A stretch of DNA of 64,000 bases. It comes from Sphingomonas cannabina. Lineage in GTDB: Bacteria > Pseudomonadota > Alphaproteobacteria > Sphingomonadales > Sphingomonadaceae. How positions within the stretch are numbered: the stretch's first letter is position 1; every line of letters starts with the position of its first letter. Below the pieces are notes generated by a model that did not search any database, was not told the DNA's origin, and saw nothing but the letters and a program-made list of their open reading frames with translations. Positions 8,047-16,871 of the stretch are shown here, in pieces. The translations under genes were made by a program, and so were the position numbers. The stretch is taken from positions 1,597,001 through 1,661,000 of the forward strand of contig NZ_CP090059.1 of NCBI RefSeq assembly GCF_021391395.1. Direction: 5' to 3'.

Positions 8047-8729
8047 CGTGCCGCCATAGCCGGCCGGTCGAGGCAGGCAAGCAGCGTTGCTGCCAGTTGA
8101 TCGGCGTGGGCCACCACCTGCAACGCGCCGGCTGCGGCGAGTTCCTCGGGTGGATGATAGCCCCAGCCGACCCCGACCGCATGGGCGCCGGCATTCGCCG
8201 CCATCATCATGTCGAAGCTGGTGTCGCCGATCATCACCGTGGTCTCGGGCGCGGCCCCGGCTTCGGCGATCGCGGCGGCGGCCATCGCCGGATGGGGCTT
8301 GGACGGATGGCGGTCGGCGGTCTGCAGCGTGACGAAACGGTGCCTGAGGCCATGATGCTCGAGGATCAGCAGCAGCCCGCGGTCGGACTTGCCCGTCGCG
8401 ACGCCGAGCACCCAGCCGGCATCGTCGAGCGCCGCGATCGCCTCGGCGATGCCGGGATAAAGCGGTTCCGGCGCAAGCTCGCCATTGCCGCGCATCGCCA
8501 GGAACACGCGCTTGTATTCGGCCGCGAGGCTCTGGTGGAGCGGATCGTCGCCCTCGGGATGCAGTGCCGCCACCGCCTCGACCAGGCTCAATCCGACGAT
8601 GCGGCGAATCGCCTCGCGGCACGGCACCTCCAGCCGGTGGCCGGCGAAGCTCTCCTCCATCGCGCGGCAGATGTTGGCGCCCGAGTCGACCAGCGTCCCG
8701 TCGCAATCGAACAGTGCGAGCCGGTTCAT
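8043..8729 (-). CDS. HAD-superfamily phosphatase, phosphoglycolate-phosphatase-like
   Basis: A 228-residue HAD hydrolase. Motif I is FDCDGTLVDS at residues 7-16, motif II lies around GVATGKS, the motif III lysine is in HPSKPHP, and motif IV is VMIGDTSFDMMMA. An alpha-helical cap (type C1) follows motif I. This layout fits the phosphoglycolate phosphatase/pyrophosphatase group, but the substrate cannot be read from sequence. The start overlaps the PaiB-like stop in an ATGA, placing it second in the operon. Confidence 0.9.
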   Translation of the reverse strand: MNRLALFDCDGTLVDSGANICRAMEESFAGHRLEVPCREAIRRIVGLSLVEAVAALHPEGDDPLHQSLAAEYKRVFLAMRGNGELAPEPLYPGIAEAIAALDDAGWVLGVATGKSDRGLLLILEHHGLRHRFVTLQTADRHPSKPHPAMAAAAIAEAGAAPETTVMIGDTSFDMMMAANAGAHAVGVGWGYHPPEELAAAGALQVVAHADQLAATLLACLDRPAMAAR

Positions 8730-9328
8730 GCCAGCGACCGCATCCAATGCGCGATGCCGCGGCGGCCGGAGGCTTCGAGCCCGTCCGCCGCGCCCAACCG
8801 CGCCGCCTCGGGCTTGTTCTGGCCGAGCTTCAGCGTGCCGCGCCAGGCCGTCACCTCCAGCCGGAAACCGACGATCGCGTTCAGCATCGCGTCGAACTTC
8901 TTCGGGTCCATCTTGGCGCGCGTCCACGGCGCCTTGGGTGCGAGCCGCCCCTCCTGCTCGGCGGAGAGCCGGTCGACCTGCGCGACCAGCTCGTCGCGAT
9001 CCATCCGCCGCATCGTCCCTTCGAGCTCGACGGCGACATAGTTCCAGGTCGGTACCTCGCTGCTGCCGAGGCCGTACCAATCGGGGCTGACATAGCCGTC
9101 CGGGCCGATCACGCTGAACAGCGCGGTCGCGCCGTCGAGATGACGGGCGATGCCGTTGCCGCGGGCGATGTGCATGGCGAGCGTCGCCTCATCGAGCCAC
9201 ACCATCGGCACATGCGCGACGCGCGGGCCGTCGGGCGTGCCGGCGAACAGCGCGCCGAAGCCAATCTCGGCGACGAGTTGGCGCATCGCGTCGCGATCTT
9301 CCCAGTGGAAGGCAGGGTTGGGGTGCAT
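8726..9328 (-). CDS. PaiB-like FMN-binding protein
   Basis: A 200-residue member of the PaiB family (FMN-binding split barrel), named after a Bacillus negative regulator of protease and sporulation genes. It starts MHPNPAFHWEDRDAMRQLV and contains ATHVP-like residues (RVAHVPMVW), AMHIARGNG, VSPDWYG and VPTWNYVAVELEG, all typical of the family. The family name implies regulation, but DNA binding is not shown for most homologues and a flavin-related enzyme role is equally possible. It is first in the four-gene coupled operon. Confidence 0.88.
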   Translation of the reverse strand: MHPNPAFHWEDRDAMRQLVAEIGFGALFAGTPDGPRVAHVPMVWLDEATLAMHIARGNGIARHLDGATALFSVIGPDGYVSPDWYGLGSSEVPTWNYVAVELEGTMRRMDRDELVAQVDRLSAEQEGRLAPKAPWTRAKMDPKKFDAMLNAIVGFRLEVTAWRGTLKLGQNKPEAARLGAADGLEASGRRGIAHWMRSLA

Positions 9329-9397
9329 CGGCCTCCTCTAATCCCGATTGCGGCCGGTGCGAAAGTGAAAGGGGCGACCGATCTCGATCGGACGGCC

Positions 9398-10411
9398 TTA
9401 GAAGAGTGTCGCCAGCAGGTAGAAGAGCGCCCCCACCGCTGCCGAGGCCGGAATGGTGATGACCCACGCCACCATCACGTTCCCCGCCACCCCCCAGCGC
9501 ACCGCCGACGCGCGGCGCGCGGTGCCGGCGCCGATGACGCTGCCGGTGATGGTGTGGGTGGTCGACACCGGGATCCCCATCCACGACGCCGCGAACAGGA
9601 TGATCGAGCCGCCGAGCGAGGCGCTGAAGCCCTGGTGCTGGGAGAGCTTGGTGATGCGCGAGCCCATCGTCTCGATGATCTTCCATCCGCCGGTGAGCGT
9701 GCCCAGCGCGATCGCGACGTAGCAGCTGATCGCCACCCAGTGCGGCACCTCGAACGCGCCGTGGAGATAGCCGGTCGAATAGAGCAGGACGGTGATGATC
9801 CCCATCGTCTTCTGCGCGTCGTTGAGGCCGTGGCTCAGCGAATAGGCGCCCGACGAGATGAGGTGGAGGACGCGGAACGTCCGCTCGGCACCGCGCGCGG
9901 TGGCGCCGCGGAACAGCCAGCTCGTCACCAGCATGATCAGCATCGACAGGATCATGCCGAGCGTCGGCGAGAGGACGATCGCGACCAGCGTCTTGTTGAG
10001 CCCGCCCCATTGCACCCCGGTCAGCCCGGCATGGGCGACGCCCGCGCCGATCAGCCCGCCGACCAGCGCATGGCTGGAGGAGGAGGGGATGCCCTTGAGC
10101 CAGGTGACGACGTTCCAGAACATCGCCCCGACCAGCGCGCCGAACACCACCGCCGGCGTCACCAGCTCCTTGGCGATCAGGCCCTGGCCGATCGTCTCGG
10201 CGACCTTGTGCAGGCTGGGGAAGGCGATCGTGAGGAAATAGGCGGCGAAGTTGAATACCGCGGCGAAGGCGACGGCGTGGACCGGCTTCAGCAGCCGCGT
10301 CGCCACCACCGTCGCGATCGAGTTGGCCGCGTCGTGCAGCCCGTTGAGGAAGTCGAACGCGAGCGCGACGGCGATCAGGCCGATCAGCAGCGGGAGGGCG
10401 AGGTCGTGCAC
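9398..10411 (-). CDS. pit: PiT-family inorganic phosphate transporter
   Basis: A 337-residue inner-membrane phosphate symporter with about ten hydrophobic segments. The two family repeats are visible: FLNGLHDAANSIATVVATR near the N-terminus and SHGLNDAQKTMGI in the second half, plus PSSSSHALVGGLIG and PVSTTHTITGSVIGAG. It follows the Nudix-DUF47 gene by 16 bases on the same strand. DUF47 proteins commonly accompany PiT transporters as PhoU-like regulators. Confidence 0.94.
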   Translation of the reverse strand: MHDLALPLLIGLIAVALAFDFLNGLHDAANSIATVVATRLLKPVHAVAFAAVFNFAAYFLTIAFPSLHKVAETIGQGLIAKELVTPAVVFGALVGAMFWNVVTWLKGIPSSSSHALVGGLIGAGVAHAGLTGVQWGGLNKTLVAIVLSPTLGMILSMLIMLVTSWLFRGATARGAERTFRVLHLISSGAYSLSHGLNDAQKTMGIITVLLYSTGYLHGAFEVPHWVAISCYVAIALGTLTGGWKIIETMGSRITKLSQHQGFSASLGGSIILFAASWMGIPVSTTHTITGSVIGAGTARRASAVRWGVAGNVMVAWVITIPASAAVGALFYLLATLF

Positions 10412-10427
10412 GGGGCTGGCGGCCGGC

Positions 10428-11534
10428 TCAGGCGTGGTCGATCACGATGCCGTCGATCTCGTTCGCGACATCCTCGAACGCGTCGACGATCCGCTCGAGA
10501 TGCTTGTAGATCTCGCGTGCGACGATGAAGCCGAGCGTGTCGCTCGCGCCCTGCTCCTTGAAGGCGCGCTTGACGCCGGCGGTGTGGATGTCGTCGGCCT
10601 GGCTCTCCATCCGGACCAGCCGCTCGGTGAGCTCGTGGAGGCGGGCGCCGTTGCGGCCGACGTCGCGCAGCAGCGGCATCGCCTCGGCGGTCAATCGCGC
10701 GGCGTCGACGATGATCGCCACCATGTCCTGCATTTCCTGCTCGAACGCGGTGACCTCATAGAGGTCGATCGCGGCCACGCTCGCCTGCATCTCGTCGATG
10801 GCGTCGTCCATCGCGCCGATCAGGCTGATGATCGCGCCGCGGTCGAACGGGGTGAGGAAGGTCTGGCGGACCGTCTGCAGCACCTCGCGGATGATGTCGT
10901 CGGCGTCGTGCTCGCGCTCGATCACCTCGCGGATATGGTCGGGCGCGGCGGGGCCGCCCTGCATCAGCCGCGCCATCGCGTCCGCCGCGGCGACGACGGT
11001 GGTGGCATGGGCCTCGAACAGGTCGAAGAAATTGCCGGTCTTGGGCAGCAGGCGCTGGAACCAGGCGAACATGGGGCTGATCCTCGAGGTTGCGGCGACC
11101 GCGCCGAGCATCCCGGCGCGGCGCGTGGCGGCCTTGAACTCGGACGGGCCGAAGGAGCGGATGAGATCGCGCAGGTCGCTCTCGTCGACGATCTCGGCGG
11201 CGTCGGGCAAGGCGAACCAGCGGCGCTCGCGCTGCGACTGTTCCTTCCAGCTGCCGAGCTCGTCGTTGACGGCAAGGGGGAAGACGTCGACGTCGACCAT
11301 CAGCGAGGCGCCGTTGGCGCGCCGCTTGCGATAGCGATAGGAGCCGAGCGGGGTCGGGCAGACGAGGCCGCGGACGCCCGCCTCCTCCTCCGCCTCCAGC
11401 GCGGCGGCGGCGTGGGGGGTGAGGCCGGGCGGCGGGTTGCCCTTGGGGATCACCCAGCGCTTGTTCTCGCGCGAGGTGACCAGCAGCACGCGCACGGCCG
11501 CATCGGCCGCCGGTCCGTCGGCGCGATAGGGCAA
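10428..11534 (-). CDS. Nudix hydrolase fused in frame to a DUF47 (PhoU-like) domain
   Basis: One uninterrupted frame of 368 residues. Residues 1 to about 140 form a Nudix domain: VIPKGNPPPGLTPHAAAALE is followed by a degenerate box (LEAEEEAGV keeps E and EE but has Leu for the usual Arg). Residues about 155-368 are a complete DUF47/PhoU-like helical domain starting MFAWFQRLLPKTGNFFDLFE. Each half has normal single-domain length. The linker carries an internal ATG at 11072 with GAGGA 8 bases upstream, so DUF47 may also be made alone. No ATG starts the Nudix part: TTG 11534 is used here; an ATT at 11552-11550 with GGGGA 8 bases upstream would add six residues (IRQIAA). It precedes pit. Confidence 0.82.
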   Translation of the reverse strand: MPYRADGPAADAAVRVLLVTSRENKRWVIPKGNPPPGLTPHAAAALEAEEEAGVRGLVCPTPLGSYRYRKRRANGASLMVDVDVFPLAVNDELGSWKEQSQRERRWFALPDAAEIVDESDLRDLIRSFGPSEFKAATRRAGMLGAVAATSRISPMFAWFQRLLPKTGNFFDLFEAHATTVVAAADAMARLMQGGPAAPDHIREVIEREHDADDIIREVLQTVRQTFLTPFDRGAIISLIGAMDDAIDEMQASVAAIDLYEVTAFEQEMQDMVAIIVDAARLTAEAMPLLRDVGRNGARLHELTERLVRMESQADDIHTAGVKRAFKEQGASDTLGFIVAREIYKHLERIVDAFEDVANEIDGIVIDHA

Positions 11535-11665
11535 GGCGGCAATCTGGCGAATGACGGCGTTCCCCGTGACCCCTTTGAGACCTTCCCGGCCGTGCAGCGG
11601 GCGCTGTCACGAATCCGTCACATGCGGCTAGGGTCGGGGGCGAGGTCCGTCAATGCCGGTTCACG

Positions 11666-12826
11666 CTACTGCCGCCGGGCGCCGGCCGCGCGGACGTCGG
11701 CGATAGCGGGATAGCCGTTCACCGCCATCAGCAGATCGGCCTCGGCGAGGATGCACTTGAGCACATGCGCCGCTCCCTCGGCACCGCCCAGCGCGAGGCC
11801 GTAGGTGTAGGGCCGCCCGATCCCGACCGCACGGGCGCCGAGCGCGAGCGCCTTCACCACGTCGCTGCCCGACCGCACGCCCGAATCGAACAGCACCGGC
11901 ACATCGCCCGCTGCCGCGACCACGTCGGGCAGCATGTCGATCGCGGCGAGGCCGCCGTTGGCCTGGCGCCCGCCGTGGTTGGAGCAGTAGACGGCGTCGG
12001 CGCCGAGATCGATCGCGCGGCGGGCATCGTCGGGGTGGCAGATGCCCTTCAGCACCAGCGGCAGCTTCGTGATCGACCGGAGCCAGGCCATGTCGTCCCA
12101 GGTCAGCACCTTGCCGAACAATCCCGCCCACAGCATCACCGCGGCGGCCGGGTCCTGCTCGGGAGGTTTGCCGAGCAGCTTCCGGAACACCGGATCGGAG
12201 GTGTAGTTGGTGAGGACGGCGCCGCGCAGCTGGGGGAAGTTGGCCGCGTTGAGGTCGCGCGGGCGCCAGCCGGTGACCCAGGTGTCGAGCGTCACCACCA
12301 GCGCCTTGTAGCCCGCCGCCTCGGCGCGGTGGACGAGGCTTTCTGCCAGTTCCGGGTTCTTGGGCGTATAGAGCTGGAAGAAGGCGGGCGTGTCGCCGCA
12401 TGCGCCGATCACCGCCTCCAGCGGATCGTTCGACAGGGTCGAGGCGCAGAGCGGTACGCCGGCCATGGCCGAGGCGCGGGCGGCGGCGAGGTCGCCGTGG
12501 CCGTCCTGCGTCACGATGCCGGTGACGCCGATCGGGCTCATGAAGATCGGGGCGGGCAGGGCGAGGCCGAACAGCTCGACCGACAGGTCGCGCGTCGTGC
12601 AGTCGACCATCATCCGCGGCACCATGCCCCAGCGGTTGAAGGCGCGGGCGTTCTCCTCCTGGGTGAACTCGTCGCCGCAGCCGCCCTGGACGTAGTTCAG
12701 CACATGCGGCGGCATCGCCGCGCTCGCCCGTGCGCAGAGGGTGGCATGGTCGACCGGCAGCTTCGGCACGATCCCGCGCAGCCCCGCGCCGTAGATCTCG
12801 TTCTGATAGTCGCCGTAATGGGCCAT
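11666..12826 (-). CDS. FMN-dependent alpha-hydroxy acid dehydrogenase, lactate 2-monooxygenase-like
   Basis: A 386-residue TIM-barrel flavoenzyme. The start HYGDYQNEIYGAGLRG and the N-terminal NYVQGGCGDEFTQEEN resemble lactate 2-monooxygenase more than short-chain lactate dehydrogenase. The FMN/substrate motif SNHGGRQANGG carries the catalytic His and Arg, and FDSGVRSGSDVVKALALGA binds the FMN phosphate. Lactate 2-monooxygenase decarboxylates L-lactate to acetate; whether this enzyme releases acetate or pyruvate cannot be told from sequence. It stands alone, 35 bases downstream of tag. Confidence 0.85.
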   Translation of the reverse strand: MAHYGDYQNEIYGAGLRGIVPKLPVDHATLCARASAAMPPHVLNYVQGGCGDEFTQEENARAFNRWGMVPRMMVDCTTRDLSVELFGLALPAPIFMSPIGVTGIVTQDGHGDLAAARASAMAGVPLCASTLSNDPLEAVIGACGDTPAFFQLYTPKNPELAESLVHRAEAAGYKALVVTLDTWVTGWRPRDLNAANFPQLRGAVLTNYTSDPVFRKLLGKPPEQDPAAAVMLWAGLFGKVLTWDDMAWLRSITKLPLVLKGICHPDDARRAIDLGADAVYCSNHGGRQANGGLAAIDMLPDVVAAAGDVPVLFDSGVRSGSDVVKALALGARAVGIGRPYTYGLALGGAEGAAHVLKCILAEADLLMAVNGYPAIADVRAAGARRQ

Positions 12827-12861
12827 CGCATTCTCGCCTGCCTATGTGTCGGCGGCGAGTG

Positions 12862-13446
12862 TCAGACCTGATCGCGGCGGAAGCAATGGGCGGCGTGATC
12901 GTTGACGATGCCGGTCGCCTGCATCCAGGCATAGACGATCGTCGGCCCGACGAACTTGAAGCCGCGGCGCTTCAGCTCCTTCGAGATCGTCTCGGACAGC
13001 GGCGTCGAGGCGGGGACGGTGCGGCCGTCGCCCTTCAGCACCCGGCCGTCGGTGAAGGACCAGGCGAAATCGGCGAAGCTCTCGCCGCGCTCGGCCATGT
13101 CGCAGTAGAGCTGCGCACCCTTGATCGTCGCCTCGATCTTGGCGCGGGCGCGGACGATGCTAGGGTCGGCTATCAGCCGCGCCACGTCCGTCTCGCCGAA
13201 GCGCGCGACCTTGGCCGGATCGAAGCCGGCGAAGGCGCGGCGGAAGCCCTCGCGCTTGCGCAGGATGACGATCCAGGCAAGCCCGGCCTGGAAGCCCTCC
13301 AGCATCAGCGTCTCCCACAGCATCCGCGGGTCGCGCTCGGGCACGCCCCATTCGGTGTCGTGATAGGCGCGGTAAAGCGCATCGCCTTCCGACCAGCGGC
13401 AGCGGTGTCCGGCATGAGGGTCTTGGGGAAGGGTCGAATCGGTCAT
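12862..13446 (-). CDS. tag: DNA-3-methyladenine glycosylase I (Tag)
   Basis: A 194-residue base-excision repair glycosylase that removes 3-methyladenine. Family marks are the N-terminal HRCRWSEGDALYRAYHDTEWGV, the LMLEGFQAGLAWIVILRKRE helices and the C-terminal FKFVGPTIVYAWMQATGIVNDH. Zinc ligands are one Cys/His pair near the N-terminus (C16) and His/Cys at the end (HAAHCF). Complete and of usual length. Confidence 0.95.
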   Translation of the reverse strand: MTDSTLPQDPHAGHRCRWSEGDALYRAYHDTEWGVPERDPRMLWETLMLEGFQAGLAWIVILRKREGFRRAFAGFDPAKVARFGETDVARLIADPSIVRARAKIEATIKGAQLYCDMAERGESFADFAWSFTDGRVLKGDGRTVPASTPLSETISKELKRRGFKFVGPTIVYAWMQATGIVNDHAAHCFRRDQV

Positions 13447-13462
13447 GGATCGACCTTATATC

Positions 13463-13538
13463 CGTCATCCCGGCGAAAGCCGGGATCTCAAGCCGTATCG
13501 CGTTTCCGCATGAGATCCCGGCTTTCGCCGGGATGACG
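13463..13538. repeat. Perfect 28-base inverted repeat, family C
   Basis: Arms 13463-13490 and 13511-13538 are exact 28-base reverse complements containing CGTCATCCCGGCGAAAGCCG, with a 20-base loop. It fills the gap between the amidohydrolase stop and the tag start on the minus strand, so it is probably transcribed. It belongs to the same general class of intergenic palindromes as the other repeats here but has a different core. Confidence 0.85.
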
Positions 13539-13545
13539 GGGAGGG

Positions 13546-15012
13546 TTACTTCGCTCCACCCTCCCACGCGGGCGTCGGCGCGCGATAGTCGAGCGCCGGC
13601 TTCCGGTCGCCGAGCATCGCCTGGTATCTGAAGTCCGGCCCGCGTGCCTTGTCGAGCTCGGCCTTGGCCTCGGCCAGCACCTCGGGGCTGCCGAACAGCT
13701 CGGCGGCGGTCAGGGCGATCGTCTTGGCCGCGACCACGCCGCCCTTGACCCCGATGCCGGTGCCCGAGGCCGCCACCGCCTGCCAGCTGTGCGCGGGCGT
13801 GCCCGGCACCCAGGTCGCGGTGTTGAGGCCGATCGTCGGCACCGTCCAGCTGATGTCCGACACGTCGGTCGAACCGCCGCCGTCCGGCCCGCGCTCGCCC
13901 TGCGAGACCCGCGTCACCGAATCGAGCGACTTCTGCGTCGGCAGCGTCTTCTGGAGCTCGGCCGCCCAGGCGGTCTCCTCCGGCGTCCATTGCTCGCCGC
14001 CGACCGCCTGGAGGTTGCGCGCCATCACCTTGGCCAGCGTCTCGCTCGCCAGCATCGAATAGACGCCGCCGGTGATCTCGTAGTCGACGGTGGTGCCGGT
14101 CGCCATCGCGGCGCCCTCGGCGGCCTTCTTCACCCGCTCCCACACGTCCTTGACGATCGCGGGATCGACGTTGCGGACGTAGTAATAGCTCTCGGCGAAG
14201 TCAGGGACGACGTTCGGCGCCTCGCCGCCCTTGGTGACGACGTAGTGGATGCGCGTCGAGGACGGGACGTGCTCGCGCAGATAGTTGACCGCGACGTTCA
14301 TCACCTCGACGCCGTCGAGCGCCGAGCGACCCTTCTCGGGCGCCGCTGCGGCATGGGCGGAGACCCCGTGGAAGCGGAACTTGCCGGAGATGTTGGCCAT
14401 GCTCTTGCCCGTCGACACGCCGTTGGCGTCGCCCGGATGCCAGTGCAGCACCGCTGAGACGTCGTCGAACAGGCCGGCGCGGACCATGTAAACCTTGCCC
14501 GAACCGCCCTCCTCTGCGGGCGTGCCGTAGACGCGCAGCTCGCCCTGAACCTTATTGGCGACCATCCAGTCCTTGATCGCCAGCGCGGCGGTGACGCTGG
14601 CGGCGCCGAAGAGGTTGTGGCCGCAGCCGTGCCCCGCCGCCTTGCCGGCGATCGGCGTGCGGGTCGGCACCGCCTGCTGGGCGAGGCCGGGGAGGGCGTC
14701 ATATTCGGCGAGGATCGCGATCACGGGGCCGCTGCCGTTCTTGAAGCTGGCGACGAAGGCGGTGGGGATGTCGGCGACCCCGGCGGTGACGGTGAAGCCG
14801 CCCTTCTTGAGCTCCGACTGGAGCAGGGCGGAGGACTTGGCTTCCTGATAGCCGACCTCGGACCAGTTCCAGATCTGCTTGGCGGTCGCGGCGAAGGCGG
14901 GGGCGCGTTTGTCGACGTCGGCGAGGATAGCGCCGCGCTGCGGATCGGGCAGCACCTGGGCATGGGCGGCGAGGGGGAGGAGGGCGGTGGAGGCGAGGAG
15001 AGCGAGCTTCAT
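13546..15012 (-). CDS. Secreted M20-family amidohydrolase (AbgB-like)
   Basis: A 488-residue zinc amidohydrolase with a signal peptide (MKLALLASTALLPLAAHAQ). The metal-binding GHGCGHN is at residues 127-133 and the EE pair in GTPAEEGGSGK at 167-168. It resembles the p-aminobenzoyl-glutamate hydrolase subunit AbgB and related M20D enzymes, here exported to the periplasm. It is downstream of ggt and a TonB receptor on the same strand. That context suggests trimming of an imported amide or glutamyl conjugate, which is inference. Confidence 0.87.
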   Translation of the reverse strand: MKLALLASTALLPLAAHAQVLPDPQRGAILADVDKRAPAFAATAKQIWNWSEVGYQEAKSSALLQSELKKGGFTVTAGVADIPTAFVASFKNGSGPVIAILAEYDALPGLAQQAVPTRTPIAGKAAGHGCGHNLFGAASVTAALAIKDWMVANKVQGELRVYGTPAEEGGSGKVYMVRAGLFDDVSAVLHWHPGDANGVSTGKSMANISGKFRFHGVSAHAAAAPEKGRSALDGVEVMNVAVNYLREHVPSSTRIHYVVTKGGEAPNVVPDFAESYYYVRNVDPAIVKDVWERVKKAAEGAAMATGTTVDYEITGGVYSMLASETLAKVMARNLQAVGGEQWTPEETAWAAELQKTLPTQKSLDSVTRVSQGERGPDGGGSTDVSDISWTVPTIGLNTATWVPGTPAHSWQAVAASGTGIGVKGGVVAAKTIALTAAELFGSPEVLAEAKAELDKARGPDFRYQAMLGDRKPALDYRAPTPAWEGGAK

Positions 15013-15029
15013 CTGGTCATCCTATAAAG

Positions 15030-15137
15030 CCCTCTCCCCATTGGGGAGAGGGTTGGGAGAGGGGGAGGAGCCTCGCAGAGACCGTCGCCTGCCGCACTGC
15101 CCCTCTCCCCGACCCTCTCCCCAAAAGGGGAGAGGGA
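15030..15137. repeat. Intergenic inverted repeat, family D
   Basis: CCCTCTCCCC-type arms at 15030-15063 and 15099-15137 can pair over most of their length, each arm also forming its own small hairpin (GGGGAGAGGG with its complement). It fills the gap between ggt and the amidohydrolase. The element is probably present in the mRNA of this operon. Confidence 0.7.
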
Positions 15138-15140
15138 GTT

Positions 15141-16871
15141 TCAGCGCGCTCCTACCGCTGCCGCATCCGGCCGCCGCGTGTCGGCGGCGCCGAGGAACCG
15201 CTCGCCGTCGACCATGATCGACTGGACGCTGCCCATCGTGTTCGACGTGCGCACCTTGTGCCCTTTGGCCTCGAGCAGCGTGACGATGTCGGGCGAATAG
15301 CCGTCCTCCAGCTCGAGCGGCGCGTCGCCGCCGGCCTGGTTCATGCGCGGGCGCTCCGCGGCCTCGGCGACGTTGAGGCGGTGGTCGATCACGTTGGACA
15401 GGAGCTGCACCATCGTCGCGATGATATAGCCGCCGCCGGGCGTGCCGGTGACCAGCCAGGGCTTGTCGTCCTTGAACACGATCAGCGGGGTGATCGTCGA
15501 GCCGACGCGCTTGCCGGGTACCGGCAGCGTCGCCTTGCCGTCCTCTGCCCGTCGTCCCCAGGCGAGGTTGCCGAGCGAGTTGTTGAGCAGGATGCCGGTG
15601 CCGGGGGCCACGACATGCGCGCCGTAGGACGCCGAGAGCGTGTAGGTGTTGCTGACGGCATTGCCCGCGGCGTCGACGACGGAGAAGTGCGTCGTGTCCT
15701 TGCTCTCGTACGGGTAGGGATTGCCGTCCGGCAGCGTCTTCGCGCCCAGCGAGGCGTCGGGGCGGATCAGCTTGGCGCGCTCGGCCGCATAGTCCTTGCT
15801 GGCGAGGCCCTTCGCCGGCGTCCGCCAGTCGGGACCACCGCCGACGAGCCGGCGGTCGGCGGCGACGATCTTCATCGTCTCCGACAGCAGGTGGAGGTTG
15901 GCGACGCTGCCCCAGCGCGCCTCGCGCACCGGGAAATTCTCCAGGATGTTCATCGCCTCCGCCACGCTGACGCCCGAGGCGGTCGGCGGCATATAGGCGA
16001 TCCGGTTCCCGCGGTAGCTCGACCAGATCGGCTCGGAGACGATCGCCTGGTAATCGGCGAGGTCCTTCTCGTCGATCACGCCGCCGCCCGCCTTCATGCC
16101 GGCCGCGATCTTCGCGGCGACCGGACCCTTATAGAAGCCGTCGCGGCCCTTGGCGGCGATCGCCTTGAGCGTCGCGGCGAGATCGGGCTGCTTCCACAGC
16201 TCGCCGGGGCGATAGGCGCTGCCGTCGGGCTTGAAGAACGCGGCCATGGCGGCGGCGTCCCTGCTCATCGCCTTCTTCTGCTCGGCGGTGGCCTGCGCCT
16301 CGTCGTCGGACAGGATCACGCCGCGCTCCGCCATTGCGATGGCCGGCGCCAGCAGCGTGCCCCAGGGCAGCGCGCCGAAGCGGCGGTGCGCCTCCCAGAG
16401 GCCGGCGACGGTGCCGGGGATCGCCACGCCCTTCATCGACCAGCCCTTGGCCTGATCGAACTTACCGTCGGGTCCCAGCAGCAGGTCGGGCGTCGTGTGG
16501 CGCGAGGCCTGGCCGTAATAGTCGATCGCGATGGTTTGGGCGGGCTTGCCGTCCTTCGCCGCCATATGGATCAGCATGTAGCCGCCGCCGCCGATGTTGC
16601 CGGCGCGCGGCAGCGTGACGGCGAGGGCGAAGGCGGTGGCGACGGCGGCATCCACCGCATTGCCGCCCTTGCGCAGGATGTCGGCGCCGACCGCCGCGGC
16701 GAGCTTGTTCTGGCTCACCACCATGCCGCCGCGGCCGATCGCCGGCTTATGAATCTGATCATAGGCGACGATGTCGCCGCCGGTGACCGGCCGGGCGGTC
16801 TGCTCGACCTCCTGCGCGACTAAGGGGCTGCAAAGTGCGAGGAGGCCGAGCAGGGCTGGGATGCGGCGCAT
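15141..16871 (-). CDS. ggt: Gamma-glutamyltransferase Ggt
   Basis: A 576-residue Ntn-hydrolase with a signal peptide (MRRIPALLGLLALCSPLVAQ), so periplasmic. It cleaves gamma-glutamyl bonds such as those of glutathione. The self-processing site is before T393 of DTTHFSVVD; the small subunit follows. Substrate loops GNIGGGGYML and VTGTPGGGYI are present. The start overlaps the TonB receptor stop by one base (ATGA), so receptor and enzyme are translationally linked. Confidence 0.94.
   Translation of the reverse strand: MRRIPALLGLLALCSPLVAQEVEQTARPVTGGDIVAYDQIHKPAIGRGGMVVSQNKLAAAVGADILRKGGNAVDAAVATAFALAVTLPRAGNIGGGGYMLIHMAAKDGKPAQTIAIDYYGQASRHTTPDLLLGPDGKFDQAKGWSMKGVAIPGTVAGLWEAHRRFGALPWGTLLAPAIAMAERGVILSDDEAQATAEQKKAMSRDAAAMAAFFKPDGSAYRPGELWKQPDLAATLKAIAAKGRDGFYKGPVAAKIAAGMKAGGGVIDEKDLADYQAIVSEPIWSSYRGNRIAYMPPTASGVSVAEAMNILENFPVREARWGSVANLHLLSETMKIVAADRRLVGGGPDWRTPAKGLASKDYAAERAKLIRPDASLGAKTLPDGNPYPYESKDTTHFSVVDAAGNAVSNTYTLSASYGAHVVAPGTGILLNNSLGNLAWGRRAEDGKATLPVPGKRVGSTITPLIVFKDDKPWLVTGTPGGGYIIATMVQLLSNVIDHRLNVAEAAERPRMNQAGGDAPLELEDGYSPDIVTLLEAKGHKVRTSNTMGSVQSIMVDGERFLGAADTRRPDAAAVGAR

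Noticed and set aside
9378..9391. CCGAT-CTCG-ATCGG hairpin after the phosphate transporter gene
   Set aside because: The stem is only five bases and no T run follows, so it is not a convincing terminator.
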